Origin: Glandiceps talaboti
Taxonomy: Eukaryota > Hemichordata > Enteropneusta > Spengelidae
Direction of reading: 5' to 3'
DNA length: 64,000 bases
Assembly (NCBI RefSeq): GCF_964340395.1
Contig: NC_135558.1
Span: 11,840,501-11,904,500, forward strand
Both the position numbers and the translations under genes were made by a program. The notes beneath the pieces are model-generated. The model ran no database searches, was not told the DNA's origin, and saw nothing but the letters and a program-made list of their open reading frames with translations. Shown one piece after another: positions 36,201-44,014 of this stretch. Each line of letters starts with the position of its first letter. Positions within the stretch are counted from its first letter, which is position 1.

Positions 36201-36369
36201 ACTGAAAGAAGCCGCTGATGTCATCAGCGAAAGTCCAGCTGCTCTTCAGCTCCGTTATCTGCAGACCTTGAACACAATTTCAGCAGAGAAGAATTCCACC
36301 ATCATTTTCCCCTTGCCAATTGATATACTAAATGGAGTTCTTGGTAACAGTAGGGATACCAAAATGTGA
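15208..36369 (+). CDS. STOM: Stomatin (band 7/SPFH membrane scaffold), complete, six coding exons
   Basis: Coding exons: 15208-15262, 28734-28837, 31932-32087, 32877-33136, 33937-34015 and 36163-36369. All junctions are GT-AG, the phases agree, and the join gives 861 nt (286 residues plus stop). Human stomatin has 288. Seen: a cytosolic N-terminus, then an intramembrane hairpin (about residues 27-52) with the conserved kinking proline P45. Cysteines C28 and C85 sit where stomatin is palmitoylated. The SPFH domain runs from about 54 to 192 with motifs [24 protein letters not shown] and [16 protein letters not shown] coiled-coil segment rich in [12 protein letters not shown] follows, then the oligomerisation tail FPLPIDIL. 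Known of the family: stomatins form cholesterol-binding oligomers on the inner plasma membrane and late endosome and modulate ion channels and transporters. Inferred: an ordinary functional stomatin. Introns 1 and 5 are rich in transposons, and several introns carry minisatellites. Podocin or MEC-2 paralogues are less likely given the short N-terminus and the length. Confidence 0.96.
15263..16015. other. Stomatin intron 1, first part; nothing recognised
   Basis: AT-rich intronic sequence. Confidence 0.5.
16020..16400. mobile_element. Dispersed repeat family I, copy 2
   Basis: Shares TTTGATATTACTGG, GTATAATTATGTTAT and TTTTCCTTGG with copy 3, and the TATGTCACG/TGTGTCACGAC segment. Contains a C-run at 16312-16324. 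Confidence 0.7.
16548..16740. repeat. 15-bp minisatellite, 13 copies
   Basis: Unit TTTGTTCTGGACCGG with AGT/GGT and GGACC/GGGCC/GGACT variants. Open in several frames (LFWTG, QNKPV, PEQTG) because 15 is divisible by three. Confidence 0.95.
17101..17207. mobile_element. Hairpin element HP1, copy 2, 9-bp target duplication
   Basis: Begins TACACTGTAAGATATGTCGT and ends CGTATCTTACAGACTC. Shares CCTCCTCTCA and GGTTGGCCGATG with copy 1. Flanks repeat GGCCAACTT at 17092-17100 and 17208-17216. Confidence 0.9.
17220..19295. other. Stomatin intron 1; nothing firm recognised
   Basis: Short motifs recur (GTCATGGGAT/GATGGGATATCAC at 17540-17660), but I see no exon or bounded element. Confidence 0.45.
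19070..20400. repeat. Degenerate local tandem duplications
   Basis: Near 19170, 19740, 20130 and 20350 the order GTTGACATTTCATTAG, TGGTATTTCTAATA, CACTTCCC and CATTTGA recurs. Family I copy 3 interrupts it. Confidence 0.6.
19300..19640. mobile_element. Dispersed repeat family I, copy 3
   Basis: Same core as copy 2. Three tandem GACAGCG(C/T)GCGCCTATGTCAC units at 19330-19395, and a hairpin-like CACGAGTTGC/GAGTAGTGAC centre. Confidence 0.7.
20401..20742. other. No feature recognised
   Basis: A/T-rich low-complexity intron. Confidence 0.5.
20743..21100. mobile_element. Degraded palindromic element
   Basis: TAGACTCTCTCACCAGTCC at 20795 pairs with GGACTGTGAGAGAGTCTAG ending about 21063, and weaker pairing continues outward. 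No target duplication found. Confidence 0.45.
21570..22620. repeat. Degenerate tandem duplications around the 21753 element
   Basis: CTTAGATTT, GATGAAAAAATAT(T/C)(C/T)C and TATGTTTT recur near 21600, 22210, 22380 and 22530. Confidence 0.5.
21753..22190. mobile_element. 438-bp inverted-repeat element with 9-bp target duplication
   Basis: Arms pair ATCAATCTGTAT, GAGAAGGTACGAAGGTA, GAACTGCTGACCC and TACCCTCATTAGCA with their complements at 22060-22180. Flanks repeat AGGTATCTC at 21744-21752 and 22191-22199. The extreme ends pair imperfectly. Confidence 0.75.
22978..23011. repeat. G-rich run
   Basis: GAGGGGGGAGG followed by twelve or more G. The rest of 22620-23510 shows nothing supported. Confidence 0.9.
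23515..23763. mobile_element. 249-bp near-perfect hairpin element with 9-bp target duplication (one mismatch)
   Basis: Arms start TAGACTGTCGACAGTCGC and end in the complement. Inner arms pair ACGTTTTATCTAAACTCCG with CGGAGTTTAGATAAAACGT and GCAAACTGAT with ATCAGTTTGC. Flanks are CAGTCATCT and CACTCATCT. The first eight bases, TAGACTGT, equal those of HP1, suggesting a related transposase. Confidence 0.85.
23832..24206. mobile_element. 375-bp inverted-repeat element (family H), copy 1, 9-bp target duplication
   Basis: Ends TAGTCTAATATTCCTATA and TATAGGAACTAGACTA. Arms pair TACGATTATCTCCACT with AGTGGAGATGATCATGGTAATCG. Flanks repeat CTTTGTGGC at 23823-23831 and 24207-24215. Confidence 0.85.
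25072..25399. mobile_element. Family H element, copy 2
   Basis: Ends TACTACAATCC...GGATTGTAGTA with AGTCTAGTCAATC/GATTGACTAGACT. The core matches copy 1: CAGTGTTCATATAAAC, CCCCACATGATTTTAGTTTA and CCTGTCAATTTGTGATGGAT. No clear 9-bp duplication. Confidence 0.75.
27031..27569. mobile_element. TA-inserted palindromic element (family G), copy 1, carrying a nested insertion
   Basis: Ends TACAACTGATGACATCAG and CTGATGTTAGCAGTTGTA. Without the nested 170-bp element and its 8-bp duplication it is about 361 bp, matching copy 2 at 358 bp. A related unfilled site exists at about 26808-26830. Confidence 0.88.
27110..27279. mobile_element. hAT-like MITE (170 bp) nested in family G element, 8-bp target duplication
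   Basis: Starts CAGTGTGCCCTCTAA and ends TTAGATTGCACATTG, an imperfect inverted repeat. Flanks repeat CTTGGCAC at 27102-27109 and 27280-27287. Eight-base duplication and CAGTG ends are typical of hAT elements. Confidence 0.87.
28458..28676 (-). mobile_element. tRNA(Leu/Ser)-like SINE with 12-bp target duplication
   Basis: On the minus strand a tRNA-like head has A-box TGGCCGAATTTG (28655-28666) and T-loop TTCAAACC (about 28613-28623). The body carries CCGGGTACTCCGGTTTCCTC, a segment I recall from many invertebrate SINEs. Flanks repeat TAAACACTTATC at 28446-28457 and 28677-28688. Confidence 0.9.
28734..28837 (+). CDS. STOM: Stomatin coding exon 2 (membrane hairpin)
   Basis: Acceptor TTTATTTACAG, donor AAAG|GTGAG. 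Encodes residues 19-53: polar [13 protein letters not shown], then a hydrophobic stretch with Pro45 (ITLPFS) ending CFCIK. This matches the intramembrane hairpin of stomatins, including the cysteine at the position of human Cys30. Confidence 0.93.
28838..29597. other. Stomatin intron 2, first part; nothing recognised
   Basis: No exon or bounded repeat. Confidence 0.5.
29598..30613. repeat. 63-bp minisatellite, about 16 copies, in stomatin intron 2
   Basis: Unit begins TGTAGAGTTGAAATTTGTCT and holds CATAGCAAACACTACACTTG and TATTGCCAACACTG. The 336-codon open frame across it ([21 protein letters not shown]-type units) results from a 63-bp unit without stops. Outer copies are more diverged than inner ones. 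Confidence 0.95.
30614..31931. other. Stomatin intron 2, last part; nothing recognised
   Basis: Poly(A) of about 20 at 31534; otherwise unremarkable. Confidence 0.5.
31932..32087 (+). CDS. STOM: Stomatin coding exon 3 (start of SPFH domain)
   Basis: Acceptor TTGTTGACAG, donor GAG|GTAAGT, 52 codons in phase 0. Encodes [14 protein letters not shown] through DVPPQE, the most conserved stretch of the stomatin family, including Cys85 in FFILPC. Confidence 0.97.
32088..32876. other. Stomatin intron 3; A/C-rich run
   Basis: 32696-32806 is AAAAACCCC-type low complexity ending in a CACACA run. Upstream, ATGCATGG(A/C)(A/G)CAGAAGTC(G/A)TGGT repeats twice. Confidence 0.7.
32877..33136 (+). CDS. STOM: Stomatin coding exon 4 (SPFH core)
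   Basis: Acceptor ATTTCTAG, donor GAGAT|GTAAGT, 86 codons plus two bases. Contains [19 protein letters not shown], then [15 protein letters not shown] and ILSDRE, which are stomatin signature segments. Confidence 0.97.
33192..33625. repeat. 50-bp minisatellite, about 8 copies, in stomatin intron 4
   Basis: CACACATCTCAGAGATTCTA then GGCTGTTGTAAGCCAGGAAC; successive units start 50 bp apart (33361, 33411, 33461). Edges are degenerate. Confidence 0.93.
33937..34015 (+). CDS. STOM: Stomatin coding exon 5 (C-terminal helix)
   Basis: Acceptor ACCTTATAG, donor CTAAG|GTAAG. The first base completes Ile192, giving [20 protein letters not shown], followed by the alanine/glutamate-rich helix of the family. 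Confidence 0.95.
34104..34800. repeat. 50-bp minisatellite, about 13 copies, in stomatin intron 5
   Basis: CATTCTGATTGGATGAGAGC then CTAACACAGTCTGTCAATCA; units start 50 bp apart (34441, 34491, 34541), with 5-bp insertions in two. Each unit has ATTGG. Confidence 0.93.
34950..35140. repeat. 63-bp tandem repeat, 3 copies, in stomatin intron 5
   Basis: GGTACACCATGATAGGGTGC and TGTGAGTGCTATCTGA three times. Confidence 0.9.
35195..35537. mobile_element. TA-flanked palindromic element (family M), copy 1, 343 bp
   Basis: Ends TAAAGTGGCCATATGGAT and ATCCATATGGCCACTTTA, with arms continuing through GGGTATTTATTTT and AAATAAATACCC. TA ends suggest a Tc1/mariner-type non-autonomous element. In stomatin intron 5. 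Confidence 0.88.
35781..36142 (+). mobile_element. tRNA-derived SINE, full length, with (ATT)n tail
   Basis: A-box-like TGGTTAGAGTGG near 35802 and B-box-like GGTTTGAGGCC at 35838-35848, 36 bp apart as in tRNA promoters. A conserved-looking body (CCCAGCTGTATAATTGGGGA) and a tail ending ATTATTATTATTT follow. In stomatin intron 5. No target duplication recognised. Confidence 0.85.
36163..36369 (+). CDS. STOM: Stomatin coding exon 6 (C-terminus and stop)
   Basis: Acceptor TTACTTTTACAG. Encodes [32 protein letters not shown] and [16 protein letters not shown], then a TGA stop after DTKM. The acceptor sits about 20 bp beyond the end of a SINE tail. Confidence 0.97.
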   Translation: MIAAEGEQNASRALKEAADVISESPAALQLRYLQTLNTISAEKNSTIIFPLPIDILNGVLGNSRDTKM

Positions 36370-36382
36370 GAATATCATCTTG

Positions 36383-36575
36383 AAATCTCCAAGGAGAACT
36401 AACATAGGCTAAAAAAGAAAGATTAGTGTACTTTGCACTCTAGAGGGCTCACATCATTTCAATGTTTTGAACGTCATGAAATCTCCAAGGAGAACCACTA
36501 AAGGCTGAAAAAAGAAAGATTATTGTACTTTGTACACTAGAGGGCTCACTTGATTTCAATGTTTCAATGATTATT
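36383..36575 (+). repeat. About 94-bp tandem duplication after the stomatin stop
   Basis: The segment GAAATCTCCAAGGAGAAC... through GAGGGCTCAC occurs at about 36384 and about 36477. A third partial copy lies at 36920-36975 (GGCTAAAAAAGAAAGG through GAGGGCTCAC). Confidence 0.85.
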
Positions 36576-37768
36576 GATTGATTCATCATGCAAACTTCTC
36601 TTAGGAAAACAATTCAAGAATGAAATTTTTGAAGATGATTTCTTTTCAAAAAATTGTATATGAGAAAGTATTGACTATTTAGAGGTTGATCGTAGAACAA
36701 AGTAGAATTTTGAGATAAATTATATAAGCATTCTTCTGTGAGGCTGATGTTGTATTAGTAAATTATTTCTTGCCAATGTACATTATACACATTATATATT
36801 TCTTTGTTGTCTACATCCATAACTAGATCATACAGAATTATTCTTATTTATATTAAACATTTTAATGCCTTCTTACATAGTTGATTAGAATCCAACATTT
36901 AAATTATTCTTGCCTTTATAGGCTAAAAAAGAAAGGTTCGTATATTTTGTACACTAGAGGGCTCACTTCATTTCAAAATATTACAGTAAACTGTCTTCTA
37001 TTCCGAACTTTTTTGTCACTTTTTTTTCGGCTCTTCAGCACTACCGTAGCAACTCTTATTTACAGGGTATATTTTGGACTTATACTTTTTTTTCACAGTT
37101 GCTCTATGTTTCAATTTTTGTTTGCTGTTTATAAATAACCTACAACATTAAAGCTACACTAGCTGTAACTGGAGAATATTTTAATTTGATCAGACAACCG
37201 GCAATATATTCACTGAAAATTGTTAAAATACCAATAATTAGACATTATACATATTAATAGTGGTTGATTGTATCCAGAAGTAGTACAGTGACAGTTTGAA
37301 ATCATGATTGCTGATTTTAAGGTGTGGACTAAAAATAATTTTGGCTGGTTTCATTGTACCATATTATGTGTACAGCTGGACAAATACATTTACCCACAGT
37401 TAATTCAATACTGTTCAGGGTGTACAATATTACAAGTAAGTTATTTATGTCTGACAAACGGTTTTAAAAAAAATGATCCAGTTGCAGCTTGTAGGGCTTT
37501 AAAACCAACAGTTCAATTATTCTGACATAAAGCTGAATTACCTCTCTACTATTTATTGATATTATTGTATACACTAGGCTTGATGTCCATATGTAAACAT
37601 TTGGTACAGACCATTTACAACAAATTTGTCAACAGATTTTGTAGAATATTGAAAATGTATGGTCACTTGGAAGTCATACATAGTAAGAATCAGATTTATG
37701 AAAAAATAAAAAAGATGTTGAATACTAAATATCCAATAAACACAACGTATATTTGATAAGCTGAGAAG

Positions 37769-37862
37769 TCAGTCATGTTCTCCCATGATAGAGGGCGCTG
37801 TTGATAATCAGAGAGCTTTCGACTGCAGCCAGTCTTGTTCACTCATGATAGAGGGCGCTGTT
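37769..37862 (+). repeat. 60-bp tandem duplication
   Basis: CATGATAGAGGGCGCTGTT recurs exactly 60 bp apart (about 37785 and 37845), with similar flanks. Confidence 0.85.
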
Positions 37863-37887
37863 TATGATTATAAAAAGATGTTCTCGT

Positions 37888-38243
37888 TAAAGTAACCACA
37901 TGGATGAGAATTGGGTATTTATTTTAGATCATTAAATTCATAAAACAATTATGCTATGTTTACCTACTTGAAAAAAACAACAACATGAAACAACATATAG
38001 CAAATTTGTCATGTTTGTAACTCAATAAATTACACAGTGCTAAAAAGTGTGTAAAAACTTTGTTATTGTACGTACAATAACAGACATCAAGTTTTTTCAA
38101 CGTGTTGCAATTTATTGAGTTACAAACAAGGACTTCGAATACGTTGTTTGCTTTGTTTTCTGAAGTAGGAAAACATGGTAAAGTTGTTTTGTGAATTTAA
38201 ACTCTACAATAAATACCCAATTCTCATCCACATGGTCACTTTA
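37888..38243. mobile_element. Family M element, copy 2, 356 bp
   Basis: Ends TAAAGTAACCACATGGATG and CATCCACATGGTCACTTTA, with the same inner arms. Lies in the probable stomatin 3' UTR. Confidence 0.87.
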
Positions 38244-38249
38244 AAAGCT

Positions 38250-39895
38250 ACTACATTTTTCATCATAATTAGACAAATATCGTTGATGAAAATTTTCTAT
38301 ACCTTACTATACCCTTTAAAAATCATTAGATAAATTTTTGAATATTTTGTCCAGAATATGTAGATGATAAAGTGACATTCAAATACTAATATTTATTGTG
38401 GTGATTTCTTTACTCTTTTGAAGGGTGATATATTTATTTTTCCCCAGTTAATTCCTTTAATTTAATTTGATGAGTGTCTGTAAACCGAAAACTCTTTGAG
38501 TCTATGAATATATTCCGTCACTACCAGTATGTCATTTATCAGTACACTAGAATGATGCTTCCTACATGTATATGCCTAAATCTGTGTTGTCCCTGTTGTG
38601 TAGAATAGGCAGTTTTAGAATGTCTTTCAACAAATAAAGTTTAAAAAAAATTCGTAAAAAGATATTTTGATAATGTAAAAAAAAAAAAAAAAAATCATCA
38701 GCACAATGGATAGCCCTTTACTAATTCAGATGTTGTTTCTAGTAACAAAGAACAGTAAAATGATATTGAGTCAACATTACTCACAACTTTGAAGACATTA
38801 AAATGTATTAAAGGGACACAGTCTGTAGTTGAGAAACCATTTTGAATGAAACTCTATAGATAATACAAAATACATAATACTCTTCGAAGAAGAAAATCCG
38901 AGTTCACATAGTGGTGTAGAGGTGGTAGAATATACATGAAGAGACTTGGTGATGTTTTTAAAATTTATTGGTAACCAAAAAATTATGTCATAGTACCATT
39001 TTTATATCATGCATAAATTCTTGGTGCGAGCTCAACCAGTTGATTGGTACAATTCAACGCATTTTAGTCTTAGGAATTAAAGGGTATTTCAGAACAAAAC
39101 AAAAGTAACCACCAAATTCAGGAAAGTTACAGACTGTTCCCCTTTAATCAAAATTGAATTTGATAGGTTATACTGTACGTGATGTATCGTATCAATACAT
39201 GAACAAGTCAGTAAATCTTATAAATCTTTAGTTTAGCAAGTTTAGCAGAATATTATTATACGTATAGGTGGTGAAGAAATAGACTCTGTGGCGGTTTAGA
39301 TTATAATGGATTAAAATAATTTGGATTTATTTCTATATTAGTTGTTGTACCTGTATCTGTTTTTTACTGTACAAGAAGAATTCAAGCAGCCATATTGTAA
39401 ACCTGGAAATTTCTGCTAAAGAAATTTTTGCTTATTTCACTGAAATGTAACAATAAGTAGTGACTAAAATGCTTTCTTGTAAATGAACACAGTGTACCAC
39501 CAATCTGGTAAATAGTAAAAATTGGATCTTTAAGAAAAAGCTGGGGACTAAAATATTGCAAAATTTTCTAGTATTGACAATATCTAGGTTTACAATGTTT
39601 TATATTATCCGGTAGTAAAAAGACTGAGAGACTTGTCCTGGAGAGTACTATTTAATCACACACACTGTTTAAAGAAAGGCCAGTGGTAGATTAGGATTGA
39701 AAATTAACATGACAGTTGGCTGGCAGAGTTATAGAAAAAGTTGGTTTTGAACAAAATAAAGGTCCCTATGTAATCCTTATTTCTCTACTCTTAAGATAGT
39801 GGTAATATGAGACTATGGGATTCAAATGTTGGGGTTTTATAAGCCAGATTCCAATTTTGATTAAAAAACTTTGGTGTGAAAAAAGTTGTCTGGCA
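38250..39895. other. No coding feature recognised
   Basis: Contains the end of the probable stomatin UTR and AT-rich intergenic DNA. Confidence 0.5.
38633..38638 (+). promoter_or_regulatory. Candidate poly(A) signal of stomatin
   Basis: AATAAA after TCTTTCAAC and before A-rich sequence, 2.26 kb after the stomatin stop. Placement only. Confidence 0.4.
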
Positions 39896-39901
39896 GAGTT
39901 A

Positions 39902-40259
39902 TACAACTGCCGACATCAGCTTGTGGAAAAAATGGAACCTGTTACAAACAGGGAAAGTAAACAAAAAAAATTGGATTAATAACACTCGGTTCAGCTTGTT
40001 GGAACAGCTGAAACTTGTATTACCGGTATGGCCTCTTTCTGTGTGTGCATGAAATGCCATGAGAACTGGAAATGTGTTTGCAAAAGTAAAACTATTGTGT
40101 AAAGTTGCCATAAAACTTTTTGTATCAAACGATGGAATGTAATACAAGTCTCTGTACTTCCAACATGCTGAGCCAAGTGTTATTAATTCAAATTAGTTGT
40201 TTACTTTACCCTGTTTGTAACAGGTTCTGTTCGTTCATGGTCTGATGTCAGCAGTTGTA
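39902..40259. mobile_element. TA-inserted palindromic element (family G), copy 2
   Basis: About 60-bp arms: TACAACTGCCGACATCAGC and CCTGTTACAAACAGGG pair with CCTGTTTGTAACAGG and GATGTCAGCAGTTGTA. The internal sequence matches the copy at 27031, including CTGTACTTCCAACATGCTG. Confidence 0.88.
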
Positions 40260-40724
40260 GAAAGGGTTGGTCCTGAACCAATTAATGGTCCTATGTAATT
40301 CTTACATTTAGGGCTCCACTGGCGATAATACATGTATATTAGTAATCCAAGACTATGGGATTAACACATCCCAGTTTTTATTAAAATTTGGAAGTTGTCT
40401 CACAGTGTCTAACACTAATGTGAAAACCTGGGATTGAATTATGGGCCTTTATTAGTGATAAGGAGTACTGACAGTGACAAATCTTATGATTCTATGGTAG
40501 TCAAAACTCAATATTGTAAACTGCGAAATGATTAATCATAGAGTCTTTCATTTTTGTAGCAATCATAGAATTATATAAAGACCTTTATATATATGTGTGC
40601 GCCATAAGTACTTTGTACTGTACGACGTTATGTGAATTATTCTGGCAAAATGTTGTAAATGTTTTTCAATCTGCATTTATTGTAAAAACTTCACCATTTA
40701 CAAAAACATGTATTTGTTAAAATG

Positions 40725-41110
40725 TTGACCGAGTGCACTAAACAACCAATCAAAGTTACTATTACTTAGAGTTGGTTTTAACTTAACAACCAATCGCTGC
40801 CACTGTTACATTGCTTTTAAAAATCAATCACTCACAGCCATGATTGCAGAGAGTGATTTTAGAAATCAACCAATTGCTGCCACTTTTACATAGAAATCAG
40901 TCAACTAATGACTGCCATTATTACGTAAAATGCTTTAAAAAATCAACCAATTGCTGCAACTGTTTCATAAAGTGCTTTGAAAAATCAACCAATTAACCAA
41001 TCCCTGCCACATAGAGTGCTTTAAAAATGCAACCAATCACTCCTACTGTTACAAGTACAATATCATCAAAATTGTTGTCAACCAACCAATCACTGGCACA
41101 GTTACATGTA
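40725..41110. repeat. Degenerate about 60-bp tandem repeat with AACCAAT core
   Basis: AAAAATCAACCAATTGCTGC, CACTGTTACAT and AGTGCTTT recur seven or so times. 40260-40725 shows nothing. Confidence 0.8.
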
Positions 41111-42750
41111 AATTCTTGTCAAAGTTTTATATATGAAATAATTGTAATGCTTATTGTTTTGGGGGGCAGCTCAGATGGAATTTAATATTTTTATGTGTGA
41201 TAAATACTTGGCTAGACGAACCATTTTAAAATTATTGTAAGAAACATACATATAAAAAAATTAACTAATCTATTAAAATGAATTTAAAAATAATTCATGA
41301 GTTCTGACTTGCCCCTTTAAAGTCCCAGTTAAGGTTGAGATTCAAATTTACGTGTAAAACAATGGTTGTTTGGCAGCGAGTTTTAGCAAACCTTGTTCCA
41401 GACCAAAAATGTGACCCTTTGTAATCCTGATATTTCTCCCCTGATAAGATAACATTAATGTGAGAACCTGGGAATGAAACCTTGGCCTTTAAGGTTTGCT
41501 GAGTCTCTCTCTGCATTCTGCCAGCTTTTCTAGCAAGGGTAAACCCCCCAAGTTGATGATTGTATGTAGAATATTCAGTAAACTTGACTAGATTTTATCT
41601 CTTTGTGTAATCAGGGGTCAAAAACTTAGTACATAGCAAAATCACTGTATAGCATACTTTCAAATGTTAGTTTTAAAATAATGTCTTGGTCATGCACAGC
41701 TATTTCTACATATATATTTCCATCCATATTTATATCAAGTTAGCACGGTTTTACATCTATGTATCAGATATATTAGCAAATCCAAGTAAACCTCCTCATT
41801 CTTTTGTTAAACTTTTTCATAAGTTTTTGATTATGTTTTCTAGAAAGTTGATTGAAAATCTTTTATTTCAAATAGTATTTATTGAATGTCTATAAGGTAT
41901 TGTGTATTATTATAATGAACTTGTTATGCTATAGTAGACCGCAGTTGCTGGTTCCAAGATGCATCGAATGTCACCCTGTACAACGCCATAATTCTGTGTA
42001 CACAGGGGGTTTTCATGTGCTACTCCGGGATAGTTGTCACCTGACCATACCCTGTATTTACTGCTAAAATCCTTCTCTGTCGTTGATGGTGTTTAGTCTT
42101 TGTTCTATAAAATCACTCACAAGTAATGAGCACAATGTCTTTCCATCATTTCATGATTAAAATTTTATTTCAAACGTAATAAAGACAAAACAAGCCTAAA
42201 TGTAACAACATAAGTGACGTTGTTGTCTCACGCAATGCATCTTGGAACTGCAACATTGACTATGGATTTGAATTCATGTACAACGATTAACACTGAAGTA
42301 CAAGTACTTTCTCTGTGCTACACTCGTTTATAACATTCAAATCAAGTGTAAAAGTGTACTGTTTAAATTGGTTTATTTACAAGCCTAGCATGTGACCTTT
42401 CTAATGTGGTCAATTAGCAATTGAAAGAGTATACTTTTACACTTGATATAGATGCAATAAATGATTGTGGTACAGAAAATGCTTTACTTTGGTGTTTATG
42501 GGTTGTACTTGAGGCGTCGCAATGAGACTATTATTAAATAGTTATTATTACAGTCTGGTTGTTTTCAAATTATGTTGCTAGTTTAGTGAATTATTTAACA
42601 GATTCAAAATGCCAAGTTGTTGCTATCTCTTTTGATAAATATTGTAAATATAACATACAGACATGGCTGATTAAAATCAAGTGTTAGCACTTATTAAAGG
42701 TCAATTATGTAAACAAGCTTACAACACTTGACTTTGTTGTCCATGATTTA
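41111..42750. other. Intergenic; one weak inverted repeat
   Basis: ATCAAGTGTAAAAGT at about 42341 pairs with ACTTTTACACTTGAT at about 42433. No exon seen. Confidence 0.45.
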
Positions 42751-43214
42751 GGGACGATCACACAATGTCACACAAGCTCAATAAGCGAACTTTGTTCGTT
42801 TAGGGGATGAGGGGGTCTGGCGTCAATGCGGTTACTGAACTTCATTTTTGCACTCCTATCCAATTTTCGAAAACTGTCATGACTTCAAAGATTAGCAACT
42901 TCTTATTTACTCAATTTTGATAAGTTGATGAAAATTTACTTCTAAATGTGAGATGAAGTGCTGGGTTTCTGGTAGTATTTTAATGTGTTTACCATCATCT
43001 GAGTAAACAGGTTCATAAGGTTGGTACTTCGTGTTTACTATCATGTTTTAACATTGCATCGATTGTAGTGGTGAGACCACTTCATTTTGCATCATGGGTT
43101 ACATCATATATAAACGTGTGATGTCACACTTGTGAACATTCGTTTAGGAGGAAGGGGGAGGGGAAGGGGGTTTTGGCCGCTTATTGAGCTTGTGCGACAT
43201 TGTGCAATCATCCC
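42751..43214. mobile_element. Palindromic element (family J), copy 1, 464 bp
   Basis: Ends GGGACGATCACACAATGTCA and CGACATTGTGCAATCATCCC, with CACAAGCTCAATAAGCG and CGCTTATTGAGCTTGTG paired: about 37-bp terminal inverted repeats. Confidence 0.87.
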
Positions 43215-43757
43215 CTGAAATATCTACTGATTTTAAAGGGGACAGCGAGACTTTGACTTCAGACAGAGACAAACAGACAAATAGTTTGACACACAGACAG
43301 ACAGACAGACAGATTGACAGATACAGATGAAAGAGCTTACCATTATCATCATCCAGAGGCCTACTTGATAAGGAAGATACATGCCAAACATTCAATAGAG
43401 ACGTAGTTATAGGAATGGTAAGTGTCCATCTGTTCAGATGTGTGTGCGTGTGTGTGTGTGTGTTTGTGTTGTGCATGTATCAATAACTAATATTCGATCT
43501 TTGTTGACAGGTGGAAATGTGGAGCCTTGACATAGCAAAAAGTAGAATTTGTCAAAAAATAACGATGCCCATCATTTTGAAAGTCCTAGCAATCATGACA
43601 ATGGGCATAGCAACCACAAATCATTCAAATTGCTGTTGCCATGATGACTAGAATATGGAATGGAATGAATATTAAAGTTCTGCGCAATCAGTTTTGCTGC
43701 AGCGCCATTGGCAATATTTTTACGACTATAATGGCATAATAAATCTGTATTCTTTTC
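43215..43757. other. 3' flank of the dioxygenase gene
   Basis: CAGACAGA and GTGTGT runs at 43265-43465; no canonical minus-strand AATAAA close to the stop. Confidence 0.45.
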
Positions 43758-44014
43758 CTAAATTTGATCAAAAATGATTGCTTTTTCTCTAGCTTCAAAT
43801 AAATTAACATAATGAAAAATGTCTTCTTTCGTAGCTGTCCCCTTGCTAGCTTCATTGATGACATCAGAGACTTTTTCTCTGTCTATGTCCCCAATGTCTT
43901 GGTCAGCTGTTTCATCCAAGTATTCCATTAGTAGTAACGCGTCGTCATGGAGTCCACTCATATTTTTAAACCTCTTTTGGGTTGATACTTTGGCAACAAA
44001 CGTCAAACGAGCAC
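43758..44014 (-). CDS. Dioxygenase-like gene exon 4 (C-terminus and stop)
   Basis: Acceptor CAATTCATTCAG. The join makes VNGARLTFVAKVST, the last beta strand of the fold, with R448. About 75 residues follow, charged and probably helical, ending AIIFDQI and stop. Confidence 0.88.

Larger units (their letters stand above)
36370..38660 (+). other. Probable stomatin 3' untranslated region
   Basis: There is no further open coding exon after the stop. An AATAAA at 38633-38638, preceded by T-rich sequence and followed by A-runs, is the best poly(A) signal for a roughly 2.3 kb UTR. Stomatin UTRs of this size are usual in vertebrates. The stretch holds a tandem duplication just after the stop, a TA-inserted palindromic element (37888-38243) and a 60-bp duplication. 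The end is inferred; nearer sites are possible. Confidence 0.4.

Noticed and set aside
39902-40147. 82-codon frame at 39.9-40.1 kb
   Set aside because: Lies within a palindromic transposon and has no recognisable domain.
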